From NCBI RefSeq assembly GCF_964273065.1, contig NZ_OZ186815.1, forward strand, positions 6,510,001 to 6,574,000: a DNA stretch of 64,000 nt. The letters are read 5' to 3'. Origin of the DNA: Nocardiopsis dassonvillei_B. GTDB taxonomy: Bacteria > Actinomycetota > Actinomycetes > Streptosporangiales > Streptosporangiaceae. Shown one piece after another: positions 52,060-60,480 of the stretch. Numbering within the stretch: the first letter of the stretch is position 1; the number at the start of each line of letters is the position of its first letter. The notes beneath the pieces were generated by a model, which saw only the letters and a program-made list of their open reading frames with translations, made no database searches and was not told where the DNA came from. Made by a program: the position numbers and the translations under genes.

Positions 52060-52333
52060 GGCTGGAGAGCTACCGCGACGGATTCGACGGCCAGCACACC
52101 AACACCCAGCTCGAGGAGAAGCCTGGCCGATCGAGATGTACCAGCCCGACCTTGTGGCGGTGTCCCTCACGGAAGGTGATGCGCACATCACCATGTTGGA
52201 GGAGCGGGCCCAGGAAGGGGAGACCGCGTTCGCGCACGTCGTGCGGTTCGAATTCTCCGGCGGCATCACCGTCACACCGGCCCCGGCGAAAGCGGGCCGT
52301 AACGGTGCGCACGGGACATGCCGAAGCTGCTGA
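52060..52333 (+). pseudogene. Possible small broken gene
   Basis: TWLESYRDGFDGQHTNTQLE in one frame and MYQPDLVAVSLTEGDAHITM, LEERAQEGETAFAHVVRFEF in another (from 52136) look like consecutive parts of one small protein separated by a frameshift near 52120. No family recognised. It could also be a short intact gene starting at ATG 52136 (65 residues). Confidence 0.35.
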
Positions 52334-52586
52334 TGCGCTCTGGAGAGACTCGGCGGTACGGCCGCGGCGACCGAGGACTACGCCAACCATGATGCCGCCC
52401 TGAAGTGAGCAGACGAACTTGCGCGCGGATAGCACCGTGGGCGGCCCGCTTCTGCCCGCAACCCTGGACTCTGCTTGCGCGTCCCACCAACACTAACGCA
52501 AGGAGACCACGCACGAACTCCTCGAGCTCCTGATTTGACGCACTCGCCTGCGACCATCAGCACACCCCCTCCCCCGTGAGGTAGCC

Positions 52587-53912
52587 ATGGCAGACGAACT
52601 CGCCCTCGTCCTGTGGGTAGCGGCTGGCCTGGAGATCGACCCTAACCTGGACGACTTCGGCCTTGCCCCCCAGGACCTCCGCGCCCTCCTCTACACCGCT
52701 CCCGGTAAACGCCGCTCCTACCGCAAGGGCGACCTGCTGTGTACCCGCTGCCTCGAAACTCCGCGGCGCCAAGACGCCGCGTCCATGTACGTGCGCCAAA
52801 AACGCAACCGCGAAGGGTTCTGGGAGGTCGCTCACCACGCCTCCAAGAAGGATCCCTGCCACGCGGTCGAGAGCGACGAACACAAGGCGTGGAAGGACCG
52901 CATCGCCACTGATGCCTCCAAGGCCGGCCTGTTCGCTGACTACGAGTCCTCCACCAAGGACCGTAAGGGCCGCACTGATGTCATCGTGGTGGGCCCCGAC
53001 GGACGCCGGATCAGCTGGGAAGTACAGATCGCCCGCACATCCAAGGGCAACATCACTCGCCGCACCAACACCGCCTACCGGGATGGGAGAACCCCTTCCT
53101 GGCTCACCACCGTCCTCAGCGCCAAGTCCAAGACCCGCGAACTCATCCACAAGGTGCCCTGGTCCATGGCCAACCAGATGCTCCCCGAGCAGATCCTCCA
53201 CGGCCGCGCCGCCTGGGTCTCCGACGGCATCAGCACCTACCGGTGGAAATGGTGCAGGAACATCCCCGGACCGTGCCCCGACCCCGGCCGCCTGACCCTC
53301 GACTGCGGTAAGGAACACGGCATCTGGGAGCGCTCACCCACCCGCCTGGAGGAGTTCGTTGAAAGCTCGGCCGGGGGCCTGCTCGTACCCCTCGCCATCC
53401 CCTCTGCCGACATGCGCTCGGTGTCCCGGATCTGGGCCACACCCGACGATCACGACGAGTACGCCCACGCTCAGCGGCGCCGGTTCACCGAGTCCGACCT
53501 GCCGGAGAGACTACGCATCCACACCACCCCCGCGACCAGAACCGACAAGGGCTACCAGTCCCACGACTCTGTCCTCCACCAGCCAGAAAAGACTCGCCCC
53601 CGCCCCTCAGGAGGCTCCCGTACTTTCCGCGATGGTGCCGCTCATACACGGGAGCGCACGCCGGTCATCCCCGTGGTCACCCGCGATCGGCCCTTTACCA
53701 AACCCGAACCAGAAACCACCCCAACGGTGTCCGACGAGATCGCCTCCTGGATCGCCGAAGCCATGCCTGGACAGGAACACCTTCCCTGCGGCCACCACCT
53801 TGCTATTAAGGGTGCCCCCTGTGGGGCCATACCTACCCGCGCCTATATCGGAGGCCGCCGGTGCTGGTACCACGCTCCCAGGGCCTTCACCAATCAGAAC
53901 AAGAATCCCTGA
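52587..53912 (+). CDS. CoiA-like nuclease domain protein
   Basis: A 441-residue protein with ribosome site GTGAGG before ATG 52587. An N-terminal CxxC (LLCTRCLETPR) is followed by a CoiA-like core: EHKAWKDRIATDASKAGLFA, then GRTDVIVVGPDGRRISWEVQ with Asp131, Glu145 and Gln147, and RRTNTAYRDG. CoiA-family proteins combine a zinc finger with a PD-(D/E)XK-type nuclease fold and act in competence or in phage and mobile-element contexts. A second Cys/His group (CGHHLAIKGAPCG, RRCWYH) closes the protein. Confidence 0.72.
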   Translation: MADELALVLWVAAGLEIDPNLDDFGLAPQDLRALLYTAPGKRRSYRKGDLLCTRCLETPRRQDAASMYVRQKRNREGFWEVAHHASKKDPCHAVESDEHKAWKDRIATDASKAGLFADYESSTKDRKGRTDVIVVGPDGRRISWEVQIARTSKGNITRRTNTAYRDGRTPSWLTTVLSAKSKTRELIHKVPWSMANQMLPEQILHGRAAWVSDGISTYRWKWCRNIPGPCPDPGRLTLDCGKEHGIWERSPTRLEEFVESSAGGLLVPLAIPSADMRSVSRIWATPDDHDEYAHAQRRRFTESDLPERLRIHTTPATRTDKGYQSHDSVLHQPEKTRPRPSGGSRTFRDGAAHTRERTPVIPVVTRDRPFTKPEPETTPTVSDEIASWIAEAMPGQEHLPCGHHLAIKGAPCGAIPTRAYIGGRRCWYHAPRAFTNQNKNP

Positions 53913-54288
53913 AAATCGTCCGTGACTTCCGTGCCTGGTCGATCGCCACACACGCCACCGCCACCGTGCCCACACCGCCCGCCAACGTGAGAGCATCCGA
54001 CTACACAAACGCCAAACCCCGGTGGGGCAGTCTGATCGGTCAGTGGGGGCGAAAGGGCAAGTTCGATCAGGTCCTGGCTCAGGAAGACGAGTCTCTCGTG
54101 TTTTTCTGTTTGAGGGACCGGTGCGCTGGAGGGCATCCCGGTATGAGACCTGGCCTAGCAGCCCGCGTCGCTCACGGCCGGTGAAGGTGTGCAGGTCAGG
54201 CTCGTACACGGTTCGGCCTTGTCTGTGCAGCACTGGACGGTGCTAAATCCCTCACTCAACTGTCCCTGGCGTGTGGTCAGATGAGCGT
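53913..54288. other. Spacer without a recognisable gene
   Basis: About 375 bp; frames are short or compositional and no repeat was recognised. Confidence 0.4.
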
Positions 54289-56769
54289 ATGGGTTCTCGG
54301 TCTGCGCGCCGGAAGGCGCGAAGGAAGCGACAGCGCCGCGTCGTCACGGCAGTACCGGTCTTCGATCCCCATGCGCAGGTCATGGTTGAGTCGTTGGCTG
54401 AGATGGAAGAGCTCCTGGGGGCGGTCGCTGCGTCCGATGACCGTGTGGTGGCGCTGAGTACCGCCTTCGAGCAGGCCCTTTCCGGGTTCGTCGAGAAGTT
54501 GCAAGGGTTCGATGCGGTCGGCCTCGTAGAGGCCACCCGACTGGCGCTTCTGCCGATTGCCTTTGACAACCAGGTTCCGGTAGCAGCTGAGGCCGGTGCC
54601 GCACAGGTTGAACTGCTGGCACTCATCGCTCTGGCAGCTCAACGAGAAGCAACGGCCACTACCGACACGGATGCGGATGCTGCTCCTGTCGATGCCCAAG
54701 AGATGAACCAGTTCGTCTCCGAAGCCAAAGAAGAGCTGGAAAAGCTCCTGCATCTTGCGTTGCTGCGGTCCGTCCTGACGGTGGATCCTGAGGACAAGTA
54801 CGCCGTGGTGTCATTGCTCATCCGCAGTTCCGAGATCCTGGTGCGCAACCCCTCCTACCCGGAGATGGTGGAGGTGACCAACCGCGCGCTCCTTGATGGC
54901 GAACCGAACGTCCGCGCTGCTTTGACCACCGAACTCGGATTCGACGCCGCCGATGCGGTGGTCGTGCTCAACGCCTGCCATCACCTGCAAGAGGTCGGTA
55001 TGAACGACCGTATGAATGTGATGCGCGAGACCATGATGGAGGCGATGGCCTCTTCGGATGGTGGGGAGCCTGACGCGCAACTGGTGGAACGTGCTTGGAC
55101 CGGGTTCACGTCCGTGTTCACTCCCAACGCCGACCAGGCCACCGTCACGATCGAGGACATCGCCGCGGAGACGGGCATCATCGAGGCTCGGGTCGAGGCC
55201 GTCGTCGAACGATTCCGTCTCCACTTGGGGGCGGCCACCCCCGCAGAGGTCGTCGAGGCGTTCATCACCGGGAAAAACCCTATGAGGACCCGGCCCCTCA
55301 TCGTCACCGGCAACGGGCGCATGATGTTGCCGCATCCCGCGTTGAGCATGGCTGCGGTCCGGGAGAACCTCGAAGAGCACCTCAAGGGCTCACCGGCGAT
55401 ATGGGACATATATCAGAAGTACCGTGGTGACCTTCTTGAATCCCGGGTGCGCACTGCGCTGGGCCGGGTGTTGCCCGGTGCCCAGTACCGGGACGGGTTC
55501 GAGTACTACGTGCCTGCCAACGACACTGAATTGGCAACCGCTGATCCCACGAAGTACACCAAGCGAGTCGAAGGCGATCATCTCGTCCTGCTCGACGATG
55601 TCGCGCTGGTGGTGGAGGACAAGGCCGTCGCGTTGAGCGCCCACTCACGCGGGGGGAGGACACCACGTGTCCGTAGTGACCTGACCAAGATCATTACCAA
55701 GGCTGCCGAGCAAGCCGGCCGAGTGCGGGAGGGAATTGAGCGCGACGGAGGTCTGCGTATCGAAGGCGAAGGCTGGGTTGATCTCAGCCATATCCGGGAG
55801 ATCCACACCATCGCGGTCAGTCTCGATGACCTTTCAACCGTACTCACCGCCACCAGGGAGCTGGTCAAGGCAGGGCTACTGGACCTCGACAACATCCCCT
55901 GGACGGTGTCGCTGCACGACCTCGAACTCATCAGCGAGCTCATCTCCCGCCCGGCCGAATTCCTCCTCTACCTACGCCGACGACGCAACCCCGACGTCAC
56001 CGTGATGTTCAAAGCCGCCGATGAACTGGACCTGTTCCTGTACTTCTTCGAGGCAGGACTCCATGTCGAGCCCGACCCGGCTCGGGTTCATGCGGCTTTC
56101 CCGATCACACCGGAACCAACCACGGCCCAACTGCGCCGCTACCGCGCGCAGCAACCGGCTTTCCTGACCAGTCGAACCGACGCCCTGGACCAATGGTTCC
56201 ATACCCGGCACCTCGATGCGGAAGACTCGGCACGTGCACCCAAGCCCGCAATGGTCCCCTCGCCAGTAGGAGCCCTACTGGATGAATTGCAGGAACGGCA
56301 GGACACCGGCTGGTTGAGCATCAGCGCGACCATGCTGTCCATGGACACGATGGTTCAGAAAAAGTTCGCACGCCATGCGAATGATCTGCTCGATAATCCG
56401 TCACCGGACGGCACCGGTCGCTCTCTCACCATGACCATCACCGGCAGTGTAGACCCGGCCGAGGGATGGTTGTTCGTTTGGGCCACCCGTCCGGCTGGGA
56501 AAGATTCAGCTCGTGCCGAATTGCACTTGCGTGGCTACTTGCGTACCAAGAAGCATCAACTTGGCATCCCACGAGGTGTTGTCTTCCTCTACGACGAGCC
56601 CACCCGGCAGCTCGCCGGTGTCTACTACGACGCGCATATCGGGCCGCTCGACGCTGTCCACACTGCTGCTTTGCGATACTTGCGACCTGTTTCGGGGTTG
56701 CAACGGCGAATCCACCCGAACGTCATGCGACCTCCACGAAGCACGAGGCGGATCTCGCACAGGAGGTGA
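54289..56769 (+). CDS. Large protein with a PD-(D/E)XK-like core, function unknown
   Basis: An 826-residue cytoplasmic protein. The start is very basic (GSRSARRKARRKRQRR), suited to nucleic-acid binding. The first about 380 residues are helical. The middle carries LLESRVRTALGRVLPGAQYR, then LLDDVALVVEDKAVALS with Asp436/437, Glu443 and Lys445 (D...ExK) and KIITKAAEQAGRVREGIERD, the pattern of NERD-like or restriction-type nuclease folds where helices with AxxQA follow the ExK strand. The last third is unassigned. ATG 54289 is chosen; GTG 54271 is in frame. Together with two other nuclease-like genes upstream it may form a defence cluster (inference). Confidence 0.62.
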   Translation: MGSRSARRKARRKRQRRVVTAVPVFDPHAQVMVESLAEMEELLGAVAASDDRVVALSTAFEQALSGFVEKLQGFDAVGLVEATRLALLPIAFDNQVPVAAEAGAAQVELLALIALAAQREATATTDTDADAAPVDAQEMNQFVSEAKEELEKLLHLALLRSVLTVDPEDKYAVVSLLIRSSEILVRNPSYPEMVEVTNRALLDGEPNVRAALTTELGFDAADAVVVLNACHHLQEVGMNDRMNVMRETMMEAMASSDGGEPDAQLVERAWTGFTSVFTPNADQATVTIEDIAAETGIIEARVEAVVERFRLHLGAATPAEVVEAFITGKNPMRTRPLIVTGNGRMMLPHPALSMAAVRENLEEHLKGSPAIWDIYQKYRGDLLESRVRTALGRVLPGAQYRDGFEYYVPANDTELATADPTKYTKRVEGDHLVLLDDVALVVEDKAVALSAHSRGGRTPRVRSDLTKIITKAAEQAGRVREGIERDGGLRIEGEGWVDLSHIREIHTIAVSLDDLSTVLTATRELVKAGLLDLDNIPWTVSLHDLELISELISRPAEFLLYLRRRRNPDVTVMFKAADELDLFLYFFEAGLHVEPDPARVHAAFPITPEPTTAQLRRYRAQQPAFLTSRTDALDQWFHTRHLDAEDSARAPKPAMVPSPVGALLDELQERQDTGWLSISATMLSMDTMVQKKFARHANDLLDNPSPDGTGRSLTMTITGSVDPAEGWLFVWATRPAGKDSARAELHLRGYLRTKKHQLGIPRGVVFLYDEPTRQLAGVYYDAHIGPLDAVHTAALRYLRPVSGLQRRIHPNVMRPPRSTRRISHRR

Positions 56770-56779
56770 TGAGTTAGTG

Positions 56780-57165
56780 CGGGCGGGGTGGGGAGACCTC
56801 GGTATCGCGTTCCACCGCCCGGTGTACCGGCATCTGAGGGCCCCAACCCCTACGGTGCAGCAGGGAGGAGACTCCGCGCGGGGTGTAGTCCACTCCGAAC
56901 AGGGTGCGGATCAGACGGGCGATCCGGGCCAGGGCCCAGCGCTGGTTCTCGTCTCAGCCGTGCGCGGCTTGGGCGAGCGCGGTACGCGGGTGGTCGATCT
57001 GGCCGGGGGTGAGCCTACGTGGAGCGCTGCCGGGCCCGCGGGAGGTCGGCACGGCGGTCCCAGCTGATGTCCAGATCGTGTGCTACGTCCGCGATGCTGC
57101 GTCCGGCCTGGACCAGGTCCAGGACTGGTGTGTCCTGTGTTCCTCGGAGTCGGATTTCTGGTTCC
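56780..57165 (-). pseudogene. Degenerate HTH transposase (IS630/winged-helix type)
   Basis: Minus-strand pieces: RGTQDTPVLDLVQAGRSIAD, VAHDLDIS (57150-57060 region) and, after breaks, QRWALARIARLIRTLFGVDY, TPRGVSSLLHRRGWGPQMPV, HRAVERDTE. The second piece is the winged-helix segment that precedes the DDE domain in IS630-type transposases ('YTLRGVxxLLHRxGFxPQVPxHRAxERD'). No DDE domain remains. Confidence 0.62.
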
Positions 57166-57597
57166 CGGGACCACGTGACCCGTGAAGGAGGGCCTCGTGG
57201 GACGGTGTGGACACCCCGACCGGTTCCGACGCAAGGTCCTGGGCCCGGTACGGGCCGGACGCGGCTCACGATCCGGACCTCTCCCGCCGAGACGATCCGC
57301 GCCTGGCGGAGTCGGGACCGCACCGAACAAGGCATGGCTGCGGATATGACCAGCGCCATCCGCCGGCCGGGCCTCCTGACACCCTGGATGAGGGAGGGGA
57401 GAGTGGGGCCGGACATGGTGCTCCCGTCCGGTAGCGGTCCCGGCCGGGAAAGCCGTTGGCCTGATCAGCCTGGGCCGGGGCCGCCGGGGAGACGAGGGGG
57501 CGAACGCCTCCGGCACCGGTGCGGAAGGTCCCCTCCGACCGGGACGGGGCGGCGGCGCGGATACCGTGGGACGTCGATGTCGGGGAGGTGGGCCGCG
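57166..57597. other. Spacer upstream of the AraC gene
   Basis: About 430 bp at the border of the accessory region, with no recognisable gene. The promoter of the AraC gene should lie near its right end. Confidence 0.35.
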
Positions 57598-58491
57598 GTG
57601 GACGAGCGTGCGATCCTGGCCCCGGTGCCGCCGGCGCACGGGGGCTCGGGGCTGGGGGCCTGGCCGCGCGAGTCGAACACCGTGGTGCGACGGGCCGCCC
57701 CGCTCCCGGAGGGCGCGGCGATGCCCTTCGTGATCATCGCGGAGTCGCACGTGCTGGCCGCACCCACGGAGTGGGAGCCGCACGTGCACCCCGCGCACGA
57801 ACTGGTGTGGGTGAGCCGGGGTGCGCTGACCGCCCGCGTCGGGGACCGCGTCTTCACCGTCTCGGAGGGGCACGGGCTGTGGGTGCCCGCCGGGGAGGTG
57901 CACGCCGGCCGGCTGACGGCGAAGGTCGAACTCCACACCGCCTTCTTCGCCCCCGACCGCTCCCCGGTCGCCTTCGAGGGGCCCACCGCCATCGCGATGA
58001 CCCCGGTGCTGGAGTCGCTGCTGATCCGCCTGGCCCGCACGGACATCGGCGGCGGGGCGCGCTCACGGACGGAGGCGGTCGTGTTCGACGTGCTGGAACC
58101 GTCGGAGCCCCAGCTCGCGCTGCGGGTCCCGGGCGACGCCAGGATCGACGCGATCGCCCGGGCGCTGCTGGACGACCCCGCCGACGACCGCTCCCTGGAG
58201 GAGTGGGCGCGGGACCGGGGGACCAGCGCCCGGACGGTCAGCCGCGCGTTCCGCGCCGCCACCGGGCTGTCGTTCGCGCAGTGGCGTCGGTCACTGCGCG
58301 TCCACCGGGCGCTGGCGCTGCTCAGCGAGGGACACGAGGTCCAGGACGTCGCCGAACTCCTCGGATACGCCCAGACGAGCACGTTCATCGACGCTTTCCG
58401 GCGCGTCATGGGCACCACCCCGGGGGCGTACTTCGGCGCCCCGCGCACCTCCGGTGGCCGGAATCCCGTATCTGGTGTCCCGGGGTCCTGA
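57598..58491 (+). CDS. AraC-family regulator with cupin sensor domain
   Basis: A 297-residue regulator. An N-terminal cupin (WEPHVHPAHELVWVSRGALT, VSEGHGLWVPAGEVHAGRLT) is followed by a C-terminal AraC DNA-binding domain with two HTHs (WARDRGTSARTVSRAFRAAT and VQDVAELLGYAQTSTFIDAFRRVMGTTPGAYF). GTG 57598 is preferred because GGGGAGG lies 9 bases before it; ATG 57577 is an alternative. It ends about 70 bp before the siderophore ABC operon on the same strand and probably controls it. Confidence 0.88.
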   Translation: MDERAILAPVPPAHGGSGLGAWPRESNTVVRRAAPLPEGAAMPFVIIAESHVLAAPTEWEPHVHPAHELVWVSRGALTARVGDRVFTVSEGHGLWVPAGEVHAGRLTAKVELHTAFFAPDRSPVAFEGPTAIAMTPVLESLLIRLARTDIGGGARSRTEAVVFDVLEPSEPQLALRVPGDARIDAIARALLDDPADDRSLEEWARDRGTSARTVSRAFRAATGLSFAQWRRSLRVHRALALLSEGHEVQDVAELLGYAQTSTFIDAFRRVMGTTPGAYFGAPRTSGGRNPVSGVPGS

Positions 58492-58524
58492 TTGCGGTCA
58501 CGAAGTGACCGAATCTATCCTGAG

Positions 58525-58543
58525 TGAGTGAAGGCTAACCTAA
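58525..58543 (+). promoter_or_regulatory. Iron box (DmdR/IdeR-type operator)
   Basis: TGAGTGAAGGCTAACCTAA matches the IdeR/DmdR consensus TTAGGTTAGGCTAACCTAA at 15 of 19 positions, with a perfect right half. It lies 17 bases before the start of the siderophore ATPase gene, where a bound iron-repressor would block transcription when iron is sufficient. Confidence 0.82.
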
Positions 58544-58559
58544 TTTCCTCGCCGCTGTG

Positions 58560-59393
58560 ATGCGGGAACGGACCCTGCGCGGGGACCGCCTGGTCCTGCG
58601 CCACGGCCGGACCACGGTGGTCTACGGGGCCTCGCTGACCCTGACCGCCGGGCGGGTGACCGCCCTGGTCGGCCCCAACGGCAGCGGCAAGTCGACGCTC
58701 CTGCGCTCCCTCGCCCGACTGCACCGGGTCGACGGCGGACAGGTGACGCTCGGCGGTCGCGACGGCGGGCCGGGACACCCGGTCTCCCTGCTCAGCGCAC
58801 GCCGGTTCGCCCGGGAGGTCACCCTGTTCGCCCAGTCCCGACCCGTGCCGGAGGGACTGACGGTGGGCGAGGTCGTGGCGTTCGGACGCCACCCCCACCG
58901 CCGCGGCTTCGCCGGACTCTCCGCACAGGACCGGCACGCCATCGACCACGCGATGGACGTCACCGGGGTGCGGGACATGGCCGACCGGGCCGCCGGGGAG
59001 CTCTCCGGCGGGGAGATGCAGCGCGTCTGGCTCGCCACCTGCCTGGCCCAGGACACCGGTGTGGTCCTGCTGGACGAGCCAACCAACCACCTGGACCTGC
59101 GCTACCAGGTCGAGACCCTCGACCTGATCCGCGATCTCGCCCAGGAGCACGGCGCCGCGGTCGGCGTCGTGCTGCACGACCTCGACCACGCGGCGCGTGT
59201 CGCCGACACCCTGCTGCTGTTGAGCGGCGGCCGCGTCCACGCCGAGGGCGACCCCGCACAGGTCCTCACCGCGGACAACCTCGGCGAGGTCTACGGCATC
59301 CGGATCGAGGTCACCCAGGACCCCCGGACCGGCCGGCTCCGCATGGACCCCGTGGGTCGGCACCCGGCCCGGCACCCCGGACCGTACCGATGA
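58560..59393 (+). CDS. Iron-siderophore ABC transporter ATPase
   Basis: A 277-residue FecE/FepC-type ATPase: Walker A GPNGSGKST (residues 38-46), Q-loop region LFAQSRPVPEGLTVGEVVAFGRHPH, signature LSGGEMQRVWLA and Walker B VVLLDEPTNHLDLRYQ. ATG 58560 follows a GTG in frame at 58557; no strong ribosome site is visible, and the close iron box suggests a very short leader. First gene of the uptake operon. Confidence 0.92.
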   Translation: MRERTLRGDRLVLRHGRTTVVYGASLTLTAGRVTALVGPNGSGKSTLLRSLARLHRVDGGQVTLGGRDGGPGHPVSLLSARRFAREVTLFAQSRPVPEGLTVGEVVAFGRHPHRRGFAGLSAQDRHAIDHAMDVTGVRDMADRAAGELSGGEMQRVWLATCLAQDTGVVLLDEPTNHLDLRYQVETLDLIRDLAQEHGAAVGVVLHDLDHAARVADTLLLLSGGRVHAEGDPAQVLTADNLGEVYGIRIEVTQDPRTGRLRMDPVGRHPARHPGPYR

Positions 59394-59424
59394 ACCACCA
59401 CAGAACTAGAGAGACCCACCACCC

Positions 59425-60480
59425 ATGACCCGGTTCCGCCACCTCGCGACCGCGGCCACCGCCGCCGTCGCCCTCGCCGCCACCGGCTGCGGCACCACCA
59501 GCGTCGACGAGGCCGAGCCCGGCACCGTTGCCGCACCTCCGTCGGAGAGTTGCGCCCAGGACACCACGACCACGTCGACGGGCCCGGTGTCGCTCACCGA
59601 CGGGGTCGGCCGGAAGGTGGAGCTCGACAGGCCCGCCGAGCGCATCGCCGTGCTCGAGTGGCAGCAGGTCGAGGACGCCCTCACCCTGTGCGTCACCCCC
59701 GTCGCCGTCTCCGACACCGAGGGGTACGGCACCTGGGTGAGCGCGGAGAAGCTGCCCGAGGGCGTGACCGACGTCGGCACCCGAGGGGAGCCCGACCTCG
59801 ACACCCTCTACGGGGCCGACCCCGACCTGATCGTCGTGGAGGCCTTCGGCGCCGACGACGAGATCATCGCCCGGCTGGAGGAACGCGGCGTTCCCGTCCT
59901 GGTCACTCTGGGCGCCGACCCGGCCGACCCCATCGAGAACATGAGGAACGTCTTCCGGATGATCGGCGAGGCGACGGGCCGCACCGAACGCGCCGACCAG
60001 GTGATCGGGGAGTTCGACGCCCGCCTGGCCCGGGCCCGGGAGGAGGTGGCCGCCGTCGACCTGCCGACGACCGACTTCCTGTACTTCGACGGCTGGCTCC
60101 AGGGCGGCAACCTCACCATCCGGCCCTACGGCCAGGGCGCGCTGTTCACCGCCCTCGGCGAGGAGCTCGGACTGACCCCTGTCTGGACGGACGAGATCAA
60201 TGAGGCGTACGGGGACGGTGGCGTGAACGCCTCCTACGGCCTCGCCCAGACCGACGTGGAGGGGCTCACTGCGGTCGGGGAGGCCATCCTCTTCTACGCC
60301 AACGACGAAGGCGTCGGCGGCTACGTCGAGGAACTGGAGAAGAACCCGATCTGGACGTCCCTCCCGGCCGTCCGGGAGGACCGGGCACACGCATTCCCCC
60401 CGCGGATCTGGGGCGCGGGCGGCCCGCGTTCGACCGAGCAGGCGGTCGACGCCTTCGTCGACGCCCTCACCGGGGAATGA
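59425..60480 (+). CDS. Iron-siderophore-binding lipoprotein
   Basis: A 351-residue periplasmic-binding protein of the FepB/FecB type. The signal peptide ends in LAATGC with Cys22 as lipid site. PAERIAVLEWQQVEDALTLC, TRGEPDLDTLYGADPDLIVV and the C-terminal IWTSLPAVREDRAHAFPPRIW are characteristic. It is anchored outside the membrane and hands the ferric siderophore to the fused permease. Its stop overlaps the permease start (ATGA). Confidence 0.92.
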   Translation: MTRFRHLATAATAAVALAATGCGTTSVDEAEPGTVAAPPSESCAQDTTTTSTGPVSLTDGVGRKVELDRPAERIAVLEWQQVEDALTLCVTPVAVSDTEGYGTWVSAEKLPEGVTDVGTRGEPDLDTLYGADPDLIVVEAFGADDEIIARLEERGVPVLVTLGADPADPIENMRNVFRMIGEATGRTERADQVIGEFDARLARAREEVAAVDLPTTDFLYFDGWLQGGNLTIRPYGQGALFTALGEELGLTPVWTDEINEAYGDGGVNASYGLAQTDVEGLTAVGEAILFYANDEGVGGYVEELEKNPIWTSLPAVREDRAHAFPPRIWGAGGPRSTEQAVDAFVDALTGE

